Assembly: GCA_024408895.1 (NCBI GenBank)
Contig: JAKSUO010000011.1
Span: 1-15,181, forward strand
Reading direction: 5' to 3'
From: Alphaproteobacteria bacterium
GTDB lineage: Bacteria > Pseudomonadota > Alphaproteobacteria > RF32 > CAG-239
DNA length: 15,181 bases
Part shown: positions 1-7,408 of the stretch, one piece after another
Numbering within the stretch: the first letter of the stretch is position 1
How the letters are laid out: each line of letters starts with the position of its first letter
Notes under the pieces: model-generated
What the model was told of the DNA's origin: nothing
Databases searched by the model: none
Seen by the model: the letters and a program-made list of their open reading frames with translations, nothing else
Position numbers and translations under genes: made by a program

Positions 1-1
1 A

Positions 2-88
2 ACAATGGATAATATAGCTAAAGCTTGTCACGAAGCTTGTAAAGGTGAATGGTGTTGGGTTGAGTTGTCTTTTAGAAATGAGGTGTAA
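2..88 (+). CDS. 3' end of an unidentified plus-strand gene (partial)
   Basis: An open frame enters from the left edge and ends at TAA (86-88). It reads 28 residues, including the stretch KACHEACKGEWCWVEL, rich in Cys, Trp and charged residues. I do not recognise the family. An ATG at 5-7 lies in frame, so it could in principle be a complete 27-residue peptide, but too little upstream sequence is present to look for a ribosome-binding site. The amino-acid mix looks coding rather than random AT-rich read-through. It would be convergent with gyrB, with about 100 non-coding bases before the gyrB terminator. Confidence 0.35.
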   Translation, partial: TMDNIAKACHEACKGEWCWVELSFRNEV

Positions 89-183
89 TTTATACTCAGA
101 CCTTTTAAAAGCCCTCTGAACGAACTGTATTCCATAGTTTAGAAAAAGGTAGGTATATGTGCCGAAAATTAAAAAATAACCTT

Positions 184-212
184 AAAAAAAGCACGCTGAA
201 TAGCGTGCTTTT
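184..212 (-). terminator. Rho-independent terminator of gyrB
   Basis: Perfect inverted repeat: GCACGC (191-196) pairs with GCGTGC (203-208), extended by four A/T pairs, around a 6-base loop. On the minus strand the stem is followed by a run of seven T (190-184). It lies about 20 bases after the gyrB stop. On the plus strand only four T follow, so it would be a weak terminator for the left-edge gene. Confidence 0.9.
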
Positions 213-231
213 GAATTTGCGAATACTTGAA

Positions 232-2673
232 TTAAATATCCAAATTCTGAACTTTTAGCGCATTTTCTTGGATAAATTCCTTACGCGGTTCAACCACGTC
301 ACCCATCAATGTTGAAAATGCTTCGTCAGCTTCTTCCTCGCTGTCAATCTTAACTTGCAACAAAGAACGCGCTTCCGGATCAAGAGTTGTTTCCCAAAGT
401 TGCTCAGGGTTCATTTCGCCTAAACCTTTATAGCGTTGAATTGAAATACCTTTTTTGCCGGCTGCCGTGACGGCGTTCATCAAGCTGACCGGACCGTCCA
501 CACGTTTTTCGCCCATAGACTTAGTCATCAATTCAAGCGATGTTGCAAAGTTATCGGTTAAGAAACTGTGCATATCGCATAAAATTTTGCCTTCCGGACT
601 TTCTAAAATGTTTGCGCCGATAATATGTTCTTCTTTAACTCCGCGCAAAACACGATAGAACACAATGCTTCCTTCCGCATTGATTTCTGCTTTCCACCCG
701 CGGTCATATTCCGCTTCCAAAGTATCAAGCTTGGCGGCCATCTGATTAATCTTGTCGGTTAAGCGGGTTTTATCCGCTAAAATAGTTGGATCAAACAAAT
801 TGCAAATAGCCATTTGTTCAATAATTTTTTCCGGCGCTTTTAATGTCAACGCCTTAATCATTGTATTGGCCTTTTTAGTGCTTTCAACAAAGTTGATTAA
901 ATCCTGTCCGACAAGTCTTTCTCCGTTTGCTGTTTGCAAATAGCCGTCTTCGCAACCGCCGTGAATAAGATAGTCTTCCATTTCACGGTCATCTTTGATG
1001 TAAATAACCGAGTTGCCGCGCTTAGCTTTATACAAAGGCGGTTGAGCAATATAGATATAGCCGCGGCGGATTAATTCCGGCATTTGACGATAGAAAAACG
1101 TCAACAATAACGTTCTGATATGCGCACCGTCCACATCGGCATCGGTCATGATAATGATTTTGTGGTAACGGCATTTATCAGCGTCAAAGTCATCACGTCC
1201 GATTCCGGTGCCGAATGCGGTAATCATCATACCAATTTCGGCAGATGAAAGCATACGGTCAAAACGTGCGCGCTCTACGTTTAAAATTTTACCTCTTAAA
1301 GGCATAATCGCCTGATATTTTCTGTCGCGTCCCTGTTTGGCAGAACCGCCGGCTGAATCACCCTCAACAATGAATACTTCGGACAAAGCCGGATCTTTTT
1401 CAGAGCAATCGGCCAATTTTCCCGGCAAAGAGGCAATATCCAAAACCCCTTTACGGCGAGTTAATTCGCGTGCTTTACGCGCAGCTTCGCGTGCCGATGC
1501 CGCTTCAACAATTTTGCCGACAATTATTTTAGCTTCGCTCGGATGTTCATCCAACCACTCTTTGAGTTTGTCGCCGACAACGCTTTCCACAACCGGACGA
1601 ACTTCGGAAGAAACAAGCTTGTCTTTTGTTTGTGATGAAAACTTCGGATCAGGTGCTTTAACCGATAAAACGCAGGTTAAGCCTTCACGCATATCTTCAC
1701 CGGTAATGATGTTTTTATCTTTTTTCAATAAGCCGTTTTCTTGAATGTAATTGTTGATTGTCCGCGTTAAAGCGCCACGAAAACCGGCCAAATGAGTTCC
1801 GCCGTCTTTTTGCGGAATATTGTTGGTAAAGCATAACATCGATTCGTTATATGAATTCGTCCACTGCAACGAAACATCAACCACAATATCGTTGTTATTG
1901 CCGTGGATGTTAATGCAATTTTCGTGCAATGGGGATTTAGATTTGTTTAAGTGTGCCACAAAGGCTTGCAAACCACCTTCGTAGTGAAAATCTATTTCAT
2001 GCGGTTCAGCACCACGATTATCAATCAATTTCAAAAATACGCCGGAATTTAAAAATGCTTTTTCTCTGATGGCTCTTTCCAAAGTTTCAAAATTAAATTC
2101 CACTTGTGTAAATGTTTTCGGGGAAGGTAAGAATGTCACTTCGGTACCGTGTCTGTTCGGAGCATCTGCCACCACATGAATATGCTCAACCACATTACCG
2201 TCTTCAAAAGTGGCAAGATATTCTTTATCATTTCGCCAAATACGCAGTTTTAGCCACGTTGACAAAGCATTAACCACCGAAACACCAACACCGTGCAAAC
2301 CGCCGGAAACTTTGTAGGAATTATTATCAAACTTGCCGCCGGAGTGTAACTCGGTCATAATAACCTCCGCCGCCGATACACCTTCTTCCTTGTGCTTATC
2401 TACCGGCATACCGCGTCCATTGTCGCGAATGGTTGCCGAGCCGTCCGGATTCAGAATAACAACCGTTTTATCGCAATAACCGGCCAATGCCTCATCAATG
2501 GCGTTATCCAGAACTTCATAAATCATGTGGTGCAAACCGGATCCGTCATCGGTGTCGCCGATATACATTCCCGGTCTTTTACGAACGGCATCTAATCCGC
2601 GTAAAACTTTGATTGAATCGGCATTATAAGCTTGTTCGCCTTTTACATATTGTTCTTCGGTTAAATCAGTCAT
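232..2673 (-). CDS. gyrB: DNA gyrase subunit B
   Basis: ATPase subunit of the GyrA2GyrB2 type II topoisomerase that introduces negative supercoils; cytoplasmic. With the start chosen here it is 813 residues, close to the 804 of E. coli GyrB. The GHKL ATPase domain shows EVLDNAIDEALAG (catalytic Glu about 53), DNGRGMPV (84-91) and GGLHGVGVSVVNALS (124-138). The QTK loop lysine is near 350. The TOPRIM domain has VEGDSAGGSAKQGR (Glu about 437) and the Mg-binding DADVD (511-515). The C-terminal QRYKGLGEMNPEQLWETT is typical of GyrB rather than ParE. The frame is open up to an ATG at 2709, but GAGGG lies four bases before the ATG at 2673 (another ATG is at 2676), and a candidate -10 overlaps 2709, so I prefer 2673. 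It is the last gene of the minus-strand block. Confidence 0.97.
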   Translation of the reverse strand: MTDLTEEQYVKGEQAYNADSIKVLRGLDAVRKRPGMYIGDTDDGSGLHHMIYEVLDNAIDEALAGYCDKTVVILNPDGSATIRDNGRGMPVDKHKEEGVSAAEVIMTELHSGGKFDNNSYKVSGGLHGVGVSVVNALSTWLKLRIWRNDKEYLATFEDGNVVEHIHVVADAPNRHGTEVTFLPSPKTFTQVEFNFETLERAIREKAFLNSGVFLKLIDNRGAEPHEIDFHYEGGLQAFVAHLNKSKSPLHENCINIHGNNNDIVVDVSLQWTNSYNESMLCFTNNIPQKDGGTHLAGFRGALTRTINNYIQENGLLKKDKNIITGEDMREGLTCVLSVKAPDPKFSSQTKDKLVSSEVRPVVESVVGDKLKEWLDEHPSEAKIIVGKIVEAASAREAARKARELTRRKGVLDIASLPGKLADCSEKDPALSEVFIVEGDSAGGSAKQGRDRKYQAIMPLRGKILNVERARFDRMLSSAEIGMMITAFGTGIGRDDFDADKCRYHKIIIMTDADVDGAHIRTLLLTFFYRQMPELIRRGYIYIAQPPLYKAKRGNSVIYIKDDREMEDYLIHGGCEDGYLQTANGERLVGQDLINFVESTKKANTMIKALTLKAPEKIIEQMAICNLFDPTILADKTRLTDKINQMAAKLDTLEAEYDRGWKAEINAEGSIVFYRVLRGVKEEHIIGANILESPEGKILCDMHSFLTDNFATSLELMTKSMGEKRVDGPVSLMNAVTAAGKKGISIQRYKGLGEMNPEQLWETTLDPEARSLLQVKIDSEEEADEAFSTLMGDVVEPRKEFIQENALKVQNLDI

Positions 2674-2708
2674 CATTCCCTCATAAAAAACTTTTTCACA
2701 TATCGTCA

Positions 2709-2736
2709 AATATAGCGTAGCACCCGAATTTTACAA
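2709..2736 (-). promoter_or_regulatory. candidate gyrB promoter
   Basis: On the minus strand, TTGTAA (2736-2731) and TATATT (2714-2709) are separated by 16 bases, and the predicted transcript starts about 30 bases before the gyrB ATG. Each hexamer deviates from the sigma-70 consensus, so this is only a candidate. It sits downstream of the presumed pnp terminator, which is where a separate gyrB promoter would be expected. Confidence 0.35.
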
Positions 2737-2812
2737 AGAATAAAATGCAAGTTATGAACGGAAAATTGCAAAACAATAATTCTTTTTTATTTGCTGAAAA
2801 AGAAATTTCCAC

Positions 2813-2840
2813 AAAAAAAGCCCGCTCTAAAATGCCGGCT
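2813..2840 (-). terminator. probable terminator after pnp
   Basis: On the minus strand AGCCGGC (2840-2834) can pair with GCGGGCT (2825-2819) around an 8-base loop, with one G-G mismatch, followed by a run of T (2819-2813). It lies about 30 bases beyond the pnp stop and upstream of the gyrB promoter candidate. The mismatch may make it leaky, allowing some read-through into gyrB. Confidence 0.6.
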
Positions 2841-2868
2841 GATAAATAACGCGTAGCACGCTGTATCT

Positions 2869-4983
2869 TTAAGCGTCCTCGCCGGTTTCCTGATTAACAC
2901 GTTTTGCCGACAGCTTGATTTTGCCGCGGTTATCCGTTCCTAAACATTTAACCCACATTGTATCACCTTCTTTATAAAAGTCGGAAACAGATGCAATACG
3001 CTCGTTTTTAACTTCAGAAATATGAACCAAGCCTTCCGTTTGTCCCAAAAAGCGAACAAACGCGCCAAAATCCATAATCTTGGTGATTGTACCTTTATAA
3101 TTTTTACCGGCTTCCGGAACCGCAACAATACCGTTGATGATTTCAATAGCTTGTTGGCAATTTTCATTATTACTGGAAGCAATGGTTACAATACCGTCAT
3201 CGGTAATGTCAATTTTGGTATTTGTTTTTTCAATGATTTCACGAATAACTTTACCGCCGGTACCGATAACTTCACGAATTTTATCGGTTGGAATCTGCAT
3301 TGTGAAAATGCGCGGTGCTTTTGGCGAAATTTCTGCACGCGGTGCGGCAATTGCTTTAGCCATTTCACCCAAAATGTGAATACGTCCTTCGTGCGCTTGC
3401 GCCAATGCATTATTCATAATTTCTTTGGTGATGGATGTGATTTTAATATCCATTTGCAAAGCTGTAACACCGTCTTTTGTTCCGGCTACTTTGAAATCCA
3501 TATCACCGAGGTGATCCTCATCTCCCAAAATATCGGTCAAAATTGCCACACGACCGTCATTTTCCTTAATTAAGCCCATAGCAATACCGGCAACAGGTTT
3601 TTTCATCGGCACGCCGGCATCCATTAATGACAAGCATGTGCCGCAAACGGTGGCCATTGATGACGAACCGTTGGATTCCATAATATCGGAAACAACACGC
3701 AATGTGTAAGGGAAAACTTCCTTATCTTTCGGCAACATCGGGTGAATGGCGCGCCAAGCTAACTTACCGTGGCCGATTTCACGACGTCCCGGTGTGCCTA
3801 AACGGCCGCATTCGCCAACAGAAAACGGCGGGAAGTTATAATAAAGCATAAAGTCTTGCTTGTATTCGTTCAATAAACCGTCAATAATTTGCGCATCGTC
3901 AGGTGTGCCTAAAGTTGTTACAACCAGAGCTTGCGTTTCACCGCGTGTGAACAATGCCGAACCGTGTGCTTCAGGCAAAATGCCGACTTCACACTGAATT
4001 GGACGAACCGTTTTGGTGTCACGGCCATCAATACGATGACCTGTTGTTAAAACTTTTTCACGCATTGTGTGGTGCATTACATTTTCAATAGCATCGCAAA
4101 CATACGCATTTTCAACTTCGTTTTCCGGATCAATAGAGGCTTTAACTTCTTCTGCCAACTGCCCTAAAACTGTGCCGCGCTCTAATTTATCGGTGATACC
4201 GAAAGCGGCGTTATATCTGTCGCCGAAATTTGCGATAATGCGCTTGCTCAAAGCTTCGTATTCTTCAGGGAAAGTCGGAACTTCCCATTTTTCTTTGCCT
4301 GCAACGGCTGCTAATTCTTTAATCATTTGAATAACCGGTTGGAAGTTCTCAAAACCGAACATAACAGCACCGAGCATGGTATCTTCGGAAAGTTCTTGAG
4401 CTTCGGATTCAACCATTAAAACACCTTCTTCAGTACCGGCAACCGTTAATTCAAGCTGAGAAGAAGCTTGTTCTTCAATTGACGGATTCAAAATATATTG
4501 ACCGTTGTTGTAACCGACTTTTGCCGCGCCGATAGGCCCCATAAACGGAATTCCCGAAACGGCCAATGCAGCGGAAGCGGCAACCATGGAAACAACATCG
4601 GAATCATTTTTCTGGTCATGCGATAAAACCGTGCAAACGATTTGTACTTCGTTTTTGAATGCATCCGGAAACAGCGGACGGATAGGTCTGTCAATTAAGC
4701 GAGAAATTAAAACTTCGCGTTCGGAAGGTTTGCCTTCTCTTTTTACAAAACCGCCCGGAATTTTACCGGTTGCGTAATACTTTTCCTGATAGTTTACGGT
4801 TAAAGGAAAGAAATCCTGATCTGCCTTTACCTCTTTTGCGGCAACCACCGTTGCAACAACCACTGTTTCCCCATACGTTGCCACAACCGCGCCGGTTGCC
4901 TGTCTGGCAATTTTACCTGTTTCTAAAACCAATTTACGGCCGCCCCATTCTATTTCTTTGCGGCTTACATTAAAATCTATCAT
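2869..4983 (-). CDS. pnp: polyribonucleotide nucleotidyltransferase (PNPase)
   Basis: Phosphorolytic 3'-5' exoribonuclease that releases nucleoside diphosphates; a homotrimer that takes part in mRNA decay. It is 704 residues, the usual full length. Order: RNase PH-like domain 1 (about 13-145), helical linker, RNase PH-like domain 2 (about 325-545), KH domain with the loop VIGTGGKVI (572-580), and S1 domain (about 627-693, with GTITKIMDFGAFV). Catalytic-site elements in the second core match the E. coli enzyme with an offset of two: Arg400-Arg401 and His405 in PGRREIGHG, the SNGSSS phosphate loop (437-442), and Asp488 and Asp494 in GDEDHLGDMDFK. The KH loop has Thr where Lys or Pro is more common. 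AGGAAAG lies a few bases before the ATG. It follows rpsO, the classical arrangement. Confidence 0.98.
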   Translation of the reverse strand: MIDFNVSRKEIEWGGRKLVLETGKIARQATGAVVATYGETVVVATVVAAKEVKADQDFFPLTVNYQEKYYATGKIPGGFVKREGKPSEREVLISRLIDRPIRPLFPDAFKNEVQIVCTVLSHDQKNDSDVVSMVAASAALAVSGIPFMGPIGAAKVGYNNGQYILNPSIEEQASSQLELTVAGTEEGVLMVESEAQELSEDTMLGAVMFGFENFQPVIQMIKELAAVAGKEKWEVPTFPEEYEALSKRIIANFGDRYNAAFGITDKLERGTVLGQLAEEVKASIDPENEVENAYVCDAIENVMHHTMREKVLTTGHRIDGRDTKTVRPIQCEVGILPEAHGSALFTRGETQALVVTTLGTPDDAQIIDGLLNEYKQDFMLYYNFPPFSVGECGRLGTPGRREIGHGKLAWRAIHPMLPKDKEVFPYTLRVVSDIMESNGSSSMATVCGTCLSLMDAGVPMKKPVAGIAMGLIKENDGRVAILTDILGDEDHLGDMDFKVAGTKDGVTALQMDIKITSITKEIMNNALAQAHEGRIHILGEMAKAIAAPRAEISPKAPRIFTMQIPTDKIREVIGTGGKVIREIIEKTNTKIDITDDGIVTIASSNNENCQQAIEIINGIVAVPEAGKNYKGTITKIMDFGAFVRFLGQTEGLVHISEVKNERIASVSDFYKEGDTMWVKCLGTDNRGKIKLSAKRVNQETGEDA

Positions 4984-5021
4984 ATATTCTTTCCTTTCTA
5001 TATCTTCTTTTCAATTCCTCA

Positions 5022-5075
5022 CCCGACCAAGCCTCGGGATTTTTCAGGGGTTGCCGAACCAATTTCCGCAACCCC
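5022..5075 (-). promoter_or_regulatory. tandem hairpins in the rpsO-pnp leader
   Basis: Two inverted repeats fill the gap between rpsO and pnp. The first in transcription order pairs GGGGTTGC (5075-5068) perfectly with GCAACCCC (5054-5047) around a 13-base loop. The second pairs CCCGA (5038-5034) with TCGGG (5026-5022) around a 7-base loop. Neither is followed by a U-tract on the minus strand, so they do not look like intrinsic terminators. In E. coli a stem in this same gap is cut by RNase III, which starts PNPase autoregulation; the same role here is an inference from position. Confidence 0.6.
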
Positions 5076-5091
5076 CTTTAAATTTTTAAAA

Positions 5092-5361
5092 TTACTTACG
5101 TAACTCTAACTTTTTAATGATAGCTTGATATCTTTCTTCACTTAATTTCTTTAAGTGGTCAAGCAAGTGACGACGACGGCTGACCATCTTCATCAAGCCC
5201 AGACGAGAATGCAAATCTTTTTTATGAATACTAAAGTGTTCAATCAAAGCGTTGATTCTGTAAGTCCAAATAGCAATTTGAACTTCCGGACATCCGGTAT
5301 CGTTTTCCGACGTACCGTACTTTGCTACGATTTCTTTTTTAACTTCATTACTAAGCGACAT
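5092..5361 (-). CDS. rpsO: 30S ribosomal protein S15
   Basis: Primary 16S rRNA-binding protein of the small subunit platform. The 89-residue length is exact for the family. Hallmarks are NDTGCPEVQIA near 20-30, where S15 proteins carry DTGS-x-EVQ, the helix block HKKDLHSRLGLMKMVSRRR, and LLDHLKKLSEERY. The family's usual Ser after DTG is Cys here. The ATG is two bases after the truB stop, and its ribosome-binding site AAGGAAA overlaps the last codons of truB, suggesting translational coupling. The order truB-rpsO-pnp is conserved in many proteobacteria. Confidence 0.98.
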   Translation of the reverse strand: MSLSNEVKKEIVAKYGTSENDTGCPEVQIAIWTYRINALIEHFSIHKKDLHSRLGLMKMVSRRRHLLDHLKKLSEERYQAIIKKLELRK

Positions 5362-5363
5362 CT

Positions 5364-6284
5364 TTATATTTCCTTTTTTAAAACGTTATTAAACACGCGA
5401 ACCGGCGAGATTTTATACTCATCAATCCGCACCAACGCAATCAAACAATTATGCAACATTGCCGCTACCGGTTTTTCCGTCGCCGAAACGCCGTAATCCT
5501 TTGCAGACAGGCTTTGTCCCATACTTAGTTTTATTGCATCTTCCGCCGAAACAGCAATCTCCGCGATGTCGCGCAGAGACGTTTCTAACGGCAGAAGTAA
5601 CTTGCGTCGTTCATCTACATACTCTATTTTTTCTAAAGAATCCAGTAAAATTTTTGATTTTAGGTCAAAATTTCCGCATTTTGTGCGTCTGAGTTCTATT
5701 AAATGTCCGACTGTTCCTAGCTTTTCGGCCATATTCTTACCTAAGGTTCGTACATACGTTCCTTTAGAACAATTGACCTTAAATTTGGCCGAATCGGTAT
5801 ATTCTTCAATTAATTGCAGGTCATAAATTTCAATTTGGCGCGCCGGCATTTCAACAGATTGTCCTTTGCGTGCCAATTTATAGGCCTGTTGACCGTTGAT
5901 TTTTATTGCGGAATACATCGGTGGAATTTGCGTGATTTTACCGATAAATTGTGGCAAAATTGCCAGAATTTCGTTATGTGTGGGTATTTTATCGGAATGT
6001 GCAATTACTTCTCCTTCTGTATCATCAGTTAAAGTTTGCTCACCCCATTTAACAATAAACTCATATTCTTTATCACCGTCGGTAACAAACGGTACTAGCT
6101 TTGTTGCTTCACCAAAGGCAATCGGCAGGACACCGGTTGCAAAAGGGTCTAAAGTTCCGGTGTGCCCGTTTTTGTTGGCGTGCAACAAATAACGCGTTTT
6201 GCCGACAACCTGTGTTGAACCCATACCTTTAGGTTTATCAATTATCAGCCAACCATCAACATTATCCGCTTTGTTATGTTTCAT
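5364..6284 (-). CDS. truB: tRNA pseudouridine-55 synthase
   Basis: Converts U55 of the tRNA T-loop to pseudouridine; cytoplasmic. The 306-residue product begins with the family motif WLIIDKPKGMGST (12-24). The catalytic block GHTGTLDPFATGVLP (40-54) contains the nucleophile Asp46, aligned with Asp48 of E. coli TruB. KGTYVRTLG and the RRTKCGNF segment follow, and the C-terminal 50 or so residues fit the small PUA-like domain. GAGGAAA lies five bases before the ATG. It is the first gene of the truB-rpsO-pnp unit here. infB and rbfA, which often precede truB, are absent; a divergent ankyrin gene takes their place, so the operon starts at truB in this genome. Confidence 0.97.
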   Translation of the reverse strand: MKHNKADNVDGWLIIDKPKGMGSTQVVGKTRYLLHANKNGHTGTLDPFATGVLPIAFGEATKLVPFVTDGDKEYEFIVKWGEQTLTDDTEGEVIAHSDKIPTHNEILAILPQFIGKITQIPPMYSAIKINGQQAYKLARKGQSVEMPARQIEIYDLQLIEEYTDSAKFKVNCSKGTYVRTLGKNMAEKLGTVGHLIELRRTKCGNFDLKSKILLDSLEKIEYVDERRKLLLPLETSLRDIAEIAVSAEDAIKLSMGQSLSAKDYGVSATEKPVAAMLHNCLIALVRIDEYKISPVRVFNNVLKKEI

Positions 6285-6316
6285 TTTTCCTCAATTTAAA
6301 TCAAAAGTTGAGGCAA

Positions 6317-6344
6317 CTCTTACAAATAATGATACATTTGTCAA
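6317..6344 (-). promoter_or_regulatory. candidate truB operon promoter
   Basis: A perfect -35 hexamer TTGACA is present on the minus strand (6344-6339). The best -10 at an allowed distance is the poor TAAGAG (6322-6317, 16-base spacer), so the exact position is uncertain. The distance to the truB ATG is about 35 bases and the region is otherwise non-coding. Confidence 0.35.
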
Positions 6345-6442
6345 GTAAATCGGTTCGGTGCGTGATAAAAAAAATGGCAAAAACAAAAATAATAATTGAC
6401 TGAACTTGATTGTGCAATCGCTGTTTTTTAAATATTCTGGGC

Positions 6443-6471
6443 TTGAAACATTTATTTTATCGTGTTACATT
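6443..6471 (+). promoter_or_regulatory. promoter of the ankyrin gene
   Basis: TTGAAA (6443-6448) and TACATT (6466-6471) are separated by exactly 17 bases. The -35 matches five of six consensus positions and the -10 four of six. The predicted transcript start is about 25 bases before the ATG at 6503. Confidence 0.55.
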
Positions 6472-6502
6472 TTGAAAAGTTTATTATTTATGAGAGGTTA
6501 TA

Positions 6503-7276
6503 ATGACTTATTTATTTGCAATTTTGTTGGTAATGTTTCCTTGGTGCAGTCAAGCGCAAAATCCCGGATATGATGTTGCCCCGATAGAAGAAAAAGAACA
6601 GCCGCAAATGTCTCCGGTGGCAAAAATCTTGCTTTCTGACGATACAAAAGCCTTGAAAAAAATGATAGATGACGGTTTGGACGTCAATTCTCGTGACGAA
6701 GAAGGAGATACCCTGCTATTGTTTGCATTAGCTAATAATGATAATTTGGAAATGGCTAAAATGCTGCTTGAGGCCGGCGTAGATATTAATGCGCCATCGC
6801 AACGAGACGGAATAACACCGCTGTTGGTGGCAACCACGATGGCAAACGAATTGCAAAAACAGTCTCAGAAAATTTATAAAAATCCGGCGACATTAAAACA
6901 TACAAATATCAGTGCCGGAAATTTGAAAAAAAGAGCTATACATCAAATGCAATATGCAATTAAATTGACGAAAATGTTGATTGAATATGGTGCTGACGTA
7001 AATCGTGAAACACCTTACGGAACTCCTCTGATGAACGCCTCTACCAACGAATGGAATAAGGATATTATCAAAATGTTGTTGGAAAACGGTGCTGATGTTA
7101 ATAAAAAAGACCGCAATGGTCGGACAGCTTTGTTTTATGCGTCAGCCTTTAATTGCAATGATATTATAACCACGCTTTTAACAGCCGGAGCGGATATTGA
7201 AATAAAAGACATATACGGAAAAAATTATATGGATGCTGAGCAAAAGGATTTGGTAATCAATCCGGAAGATATTTAA
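6503..7276 (+). CDS. exported ankyrin-repeat protein
   Basis: 257 residues. The N-terminus (1-18) is a hydrophobic signal-peptide-like segment ending SQA, with likely cleavage before Gln19, although it lacks a positively charged start. The mature part is built of ankyrin repeats. Recognisable units end in the typical hairpin GADVN or its variants: GLDVNSRDEEGDT (58-70), AGVDINAPSQRDGITPL (91-107), YGADVNRETPYGTPL (162-176), NGADVNKKDRNGRTAL (195-210) and AGADIEIKDIYGKN (228-241). A non-repeat, Lys/Gln-rich insert of about 35 residues (114-148) interrupts the array between repeats two and three. Ankyrin repeats bind proteins; the partner cannot be read from sequence. AGAGG precedes the ATG by six bases. 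It appears to be a single-gene unit, divergent from truB. A periplasmic location is the simplest reading; export beyond the cell cannot be judged. Confidence 0.85.
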   Translation: MTYLFAILLVMFPWCSQAQNPGYDVAPIEEKEQPQMSPVAKILLSDDTKALKKMIDDGLDVNSRDEEGDTLLLFALANNDNLEMAKMLLEAGVDINAPSQRDGITPLLVATTMANELQKQSQKIYKNPATLKHTNISAGNLKKRAIHQMQYAIKLTKMLIEYGADVNRETPYGTPLMNASTNEWNKDIIKMLLENGADVNKKDRNGRTALFYASAFNCNDIITTLLTAGADIEIKDIYGKNYMDAEQKDLVINPEDI

Positions 7277-7408
7277 CTTTATTTTATCGTATGGATTTTT
7301 GCAAAAACTTAATGAAATGGTAATTATTATGCTTTAGTATATAACTATCAGGTCAGTAAGGGAAAACTTACCGCGGCCGTGTTTTAAATATTCAAAAGGA
7401 ATGAAATT

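Noticed and set aside
157..258. Plus-strand ORF of 33 codons starting MCRKLKNN, preceded by AGGTAG
   Set aside because: It runs through the gyrB terminator and antisense to the gyrB 3' end, and its sequence is dictated by the A-rich terminator; no coding character.
3022..3573. Plus-strand open frame of 183 codons inside pnp
   Set aside because: Antisense shadow of pnp; the composition (many Asn, Phe, Cys) is typical of reverse-frame reading and there is no recognisable domain.
7356..7371. Small hairpin GTAAG/CTTAC upstream of hppA
   Set aside because: Only five pairs, no U-tract, and no match to a riboswitch or known element.
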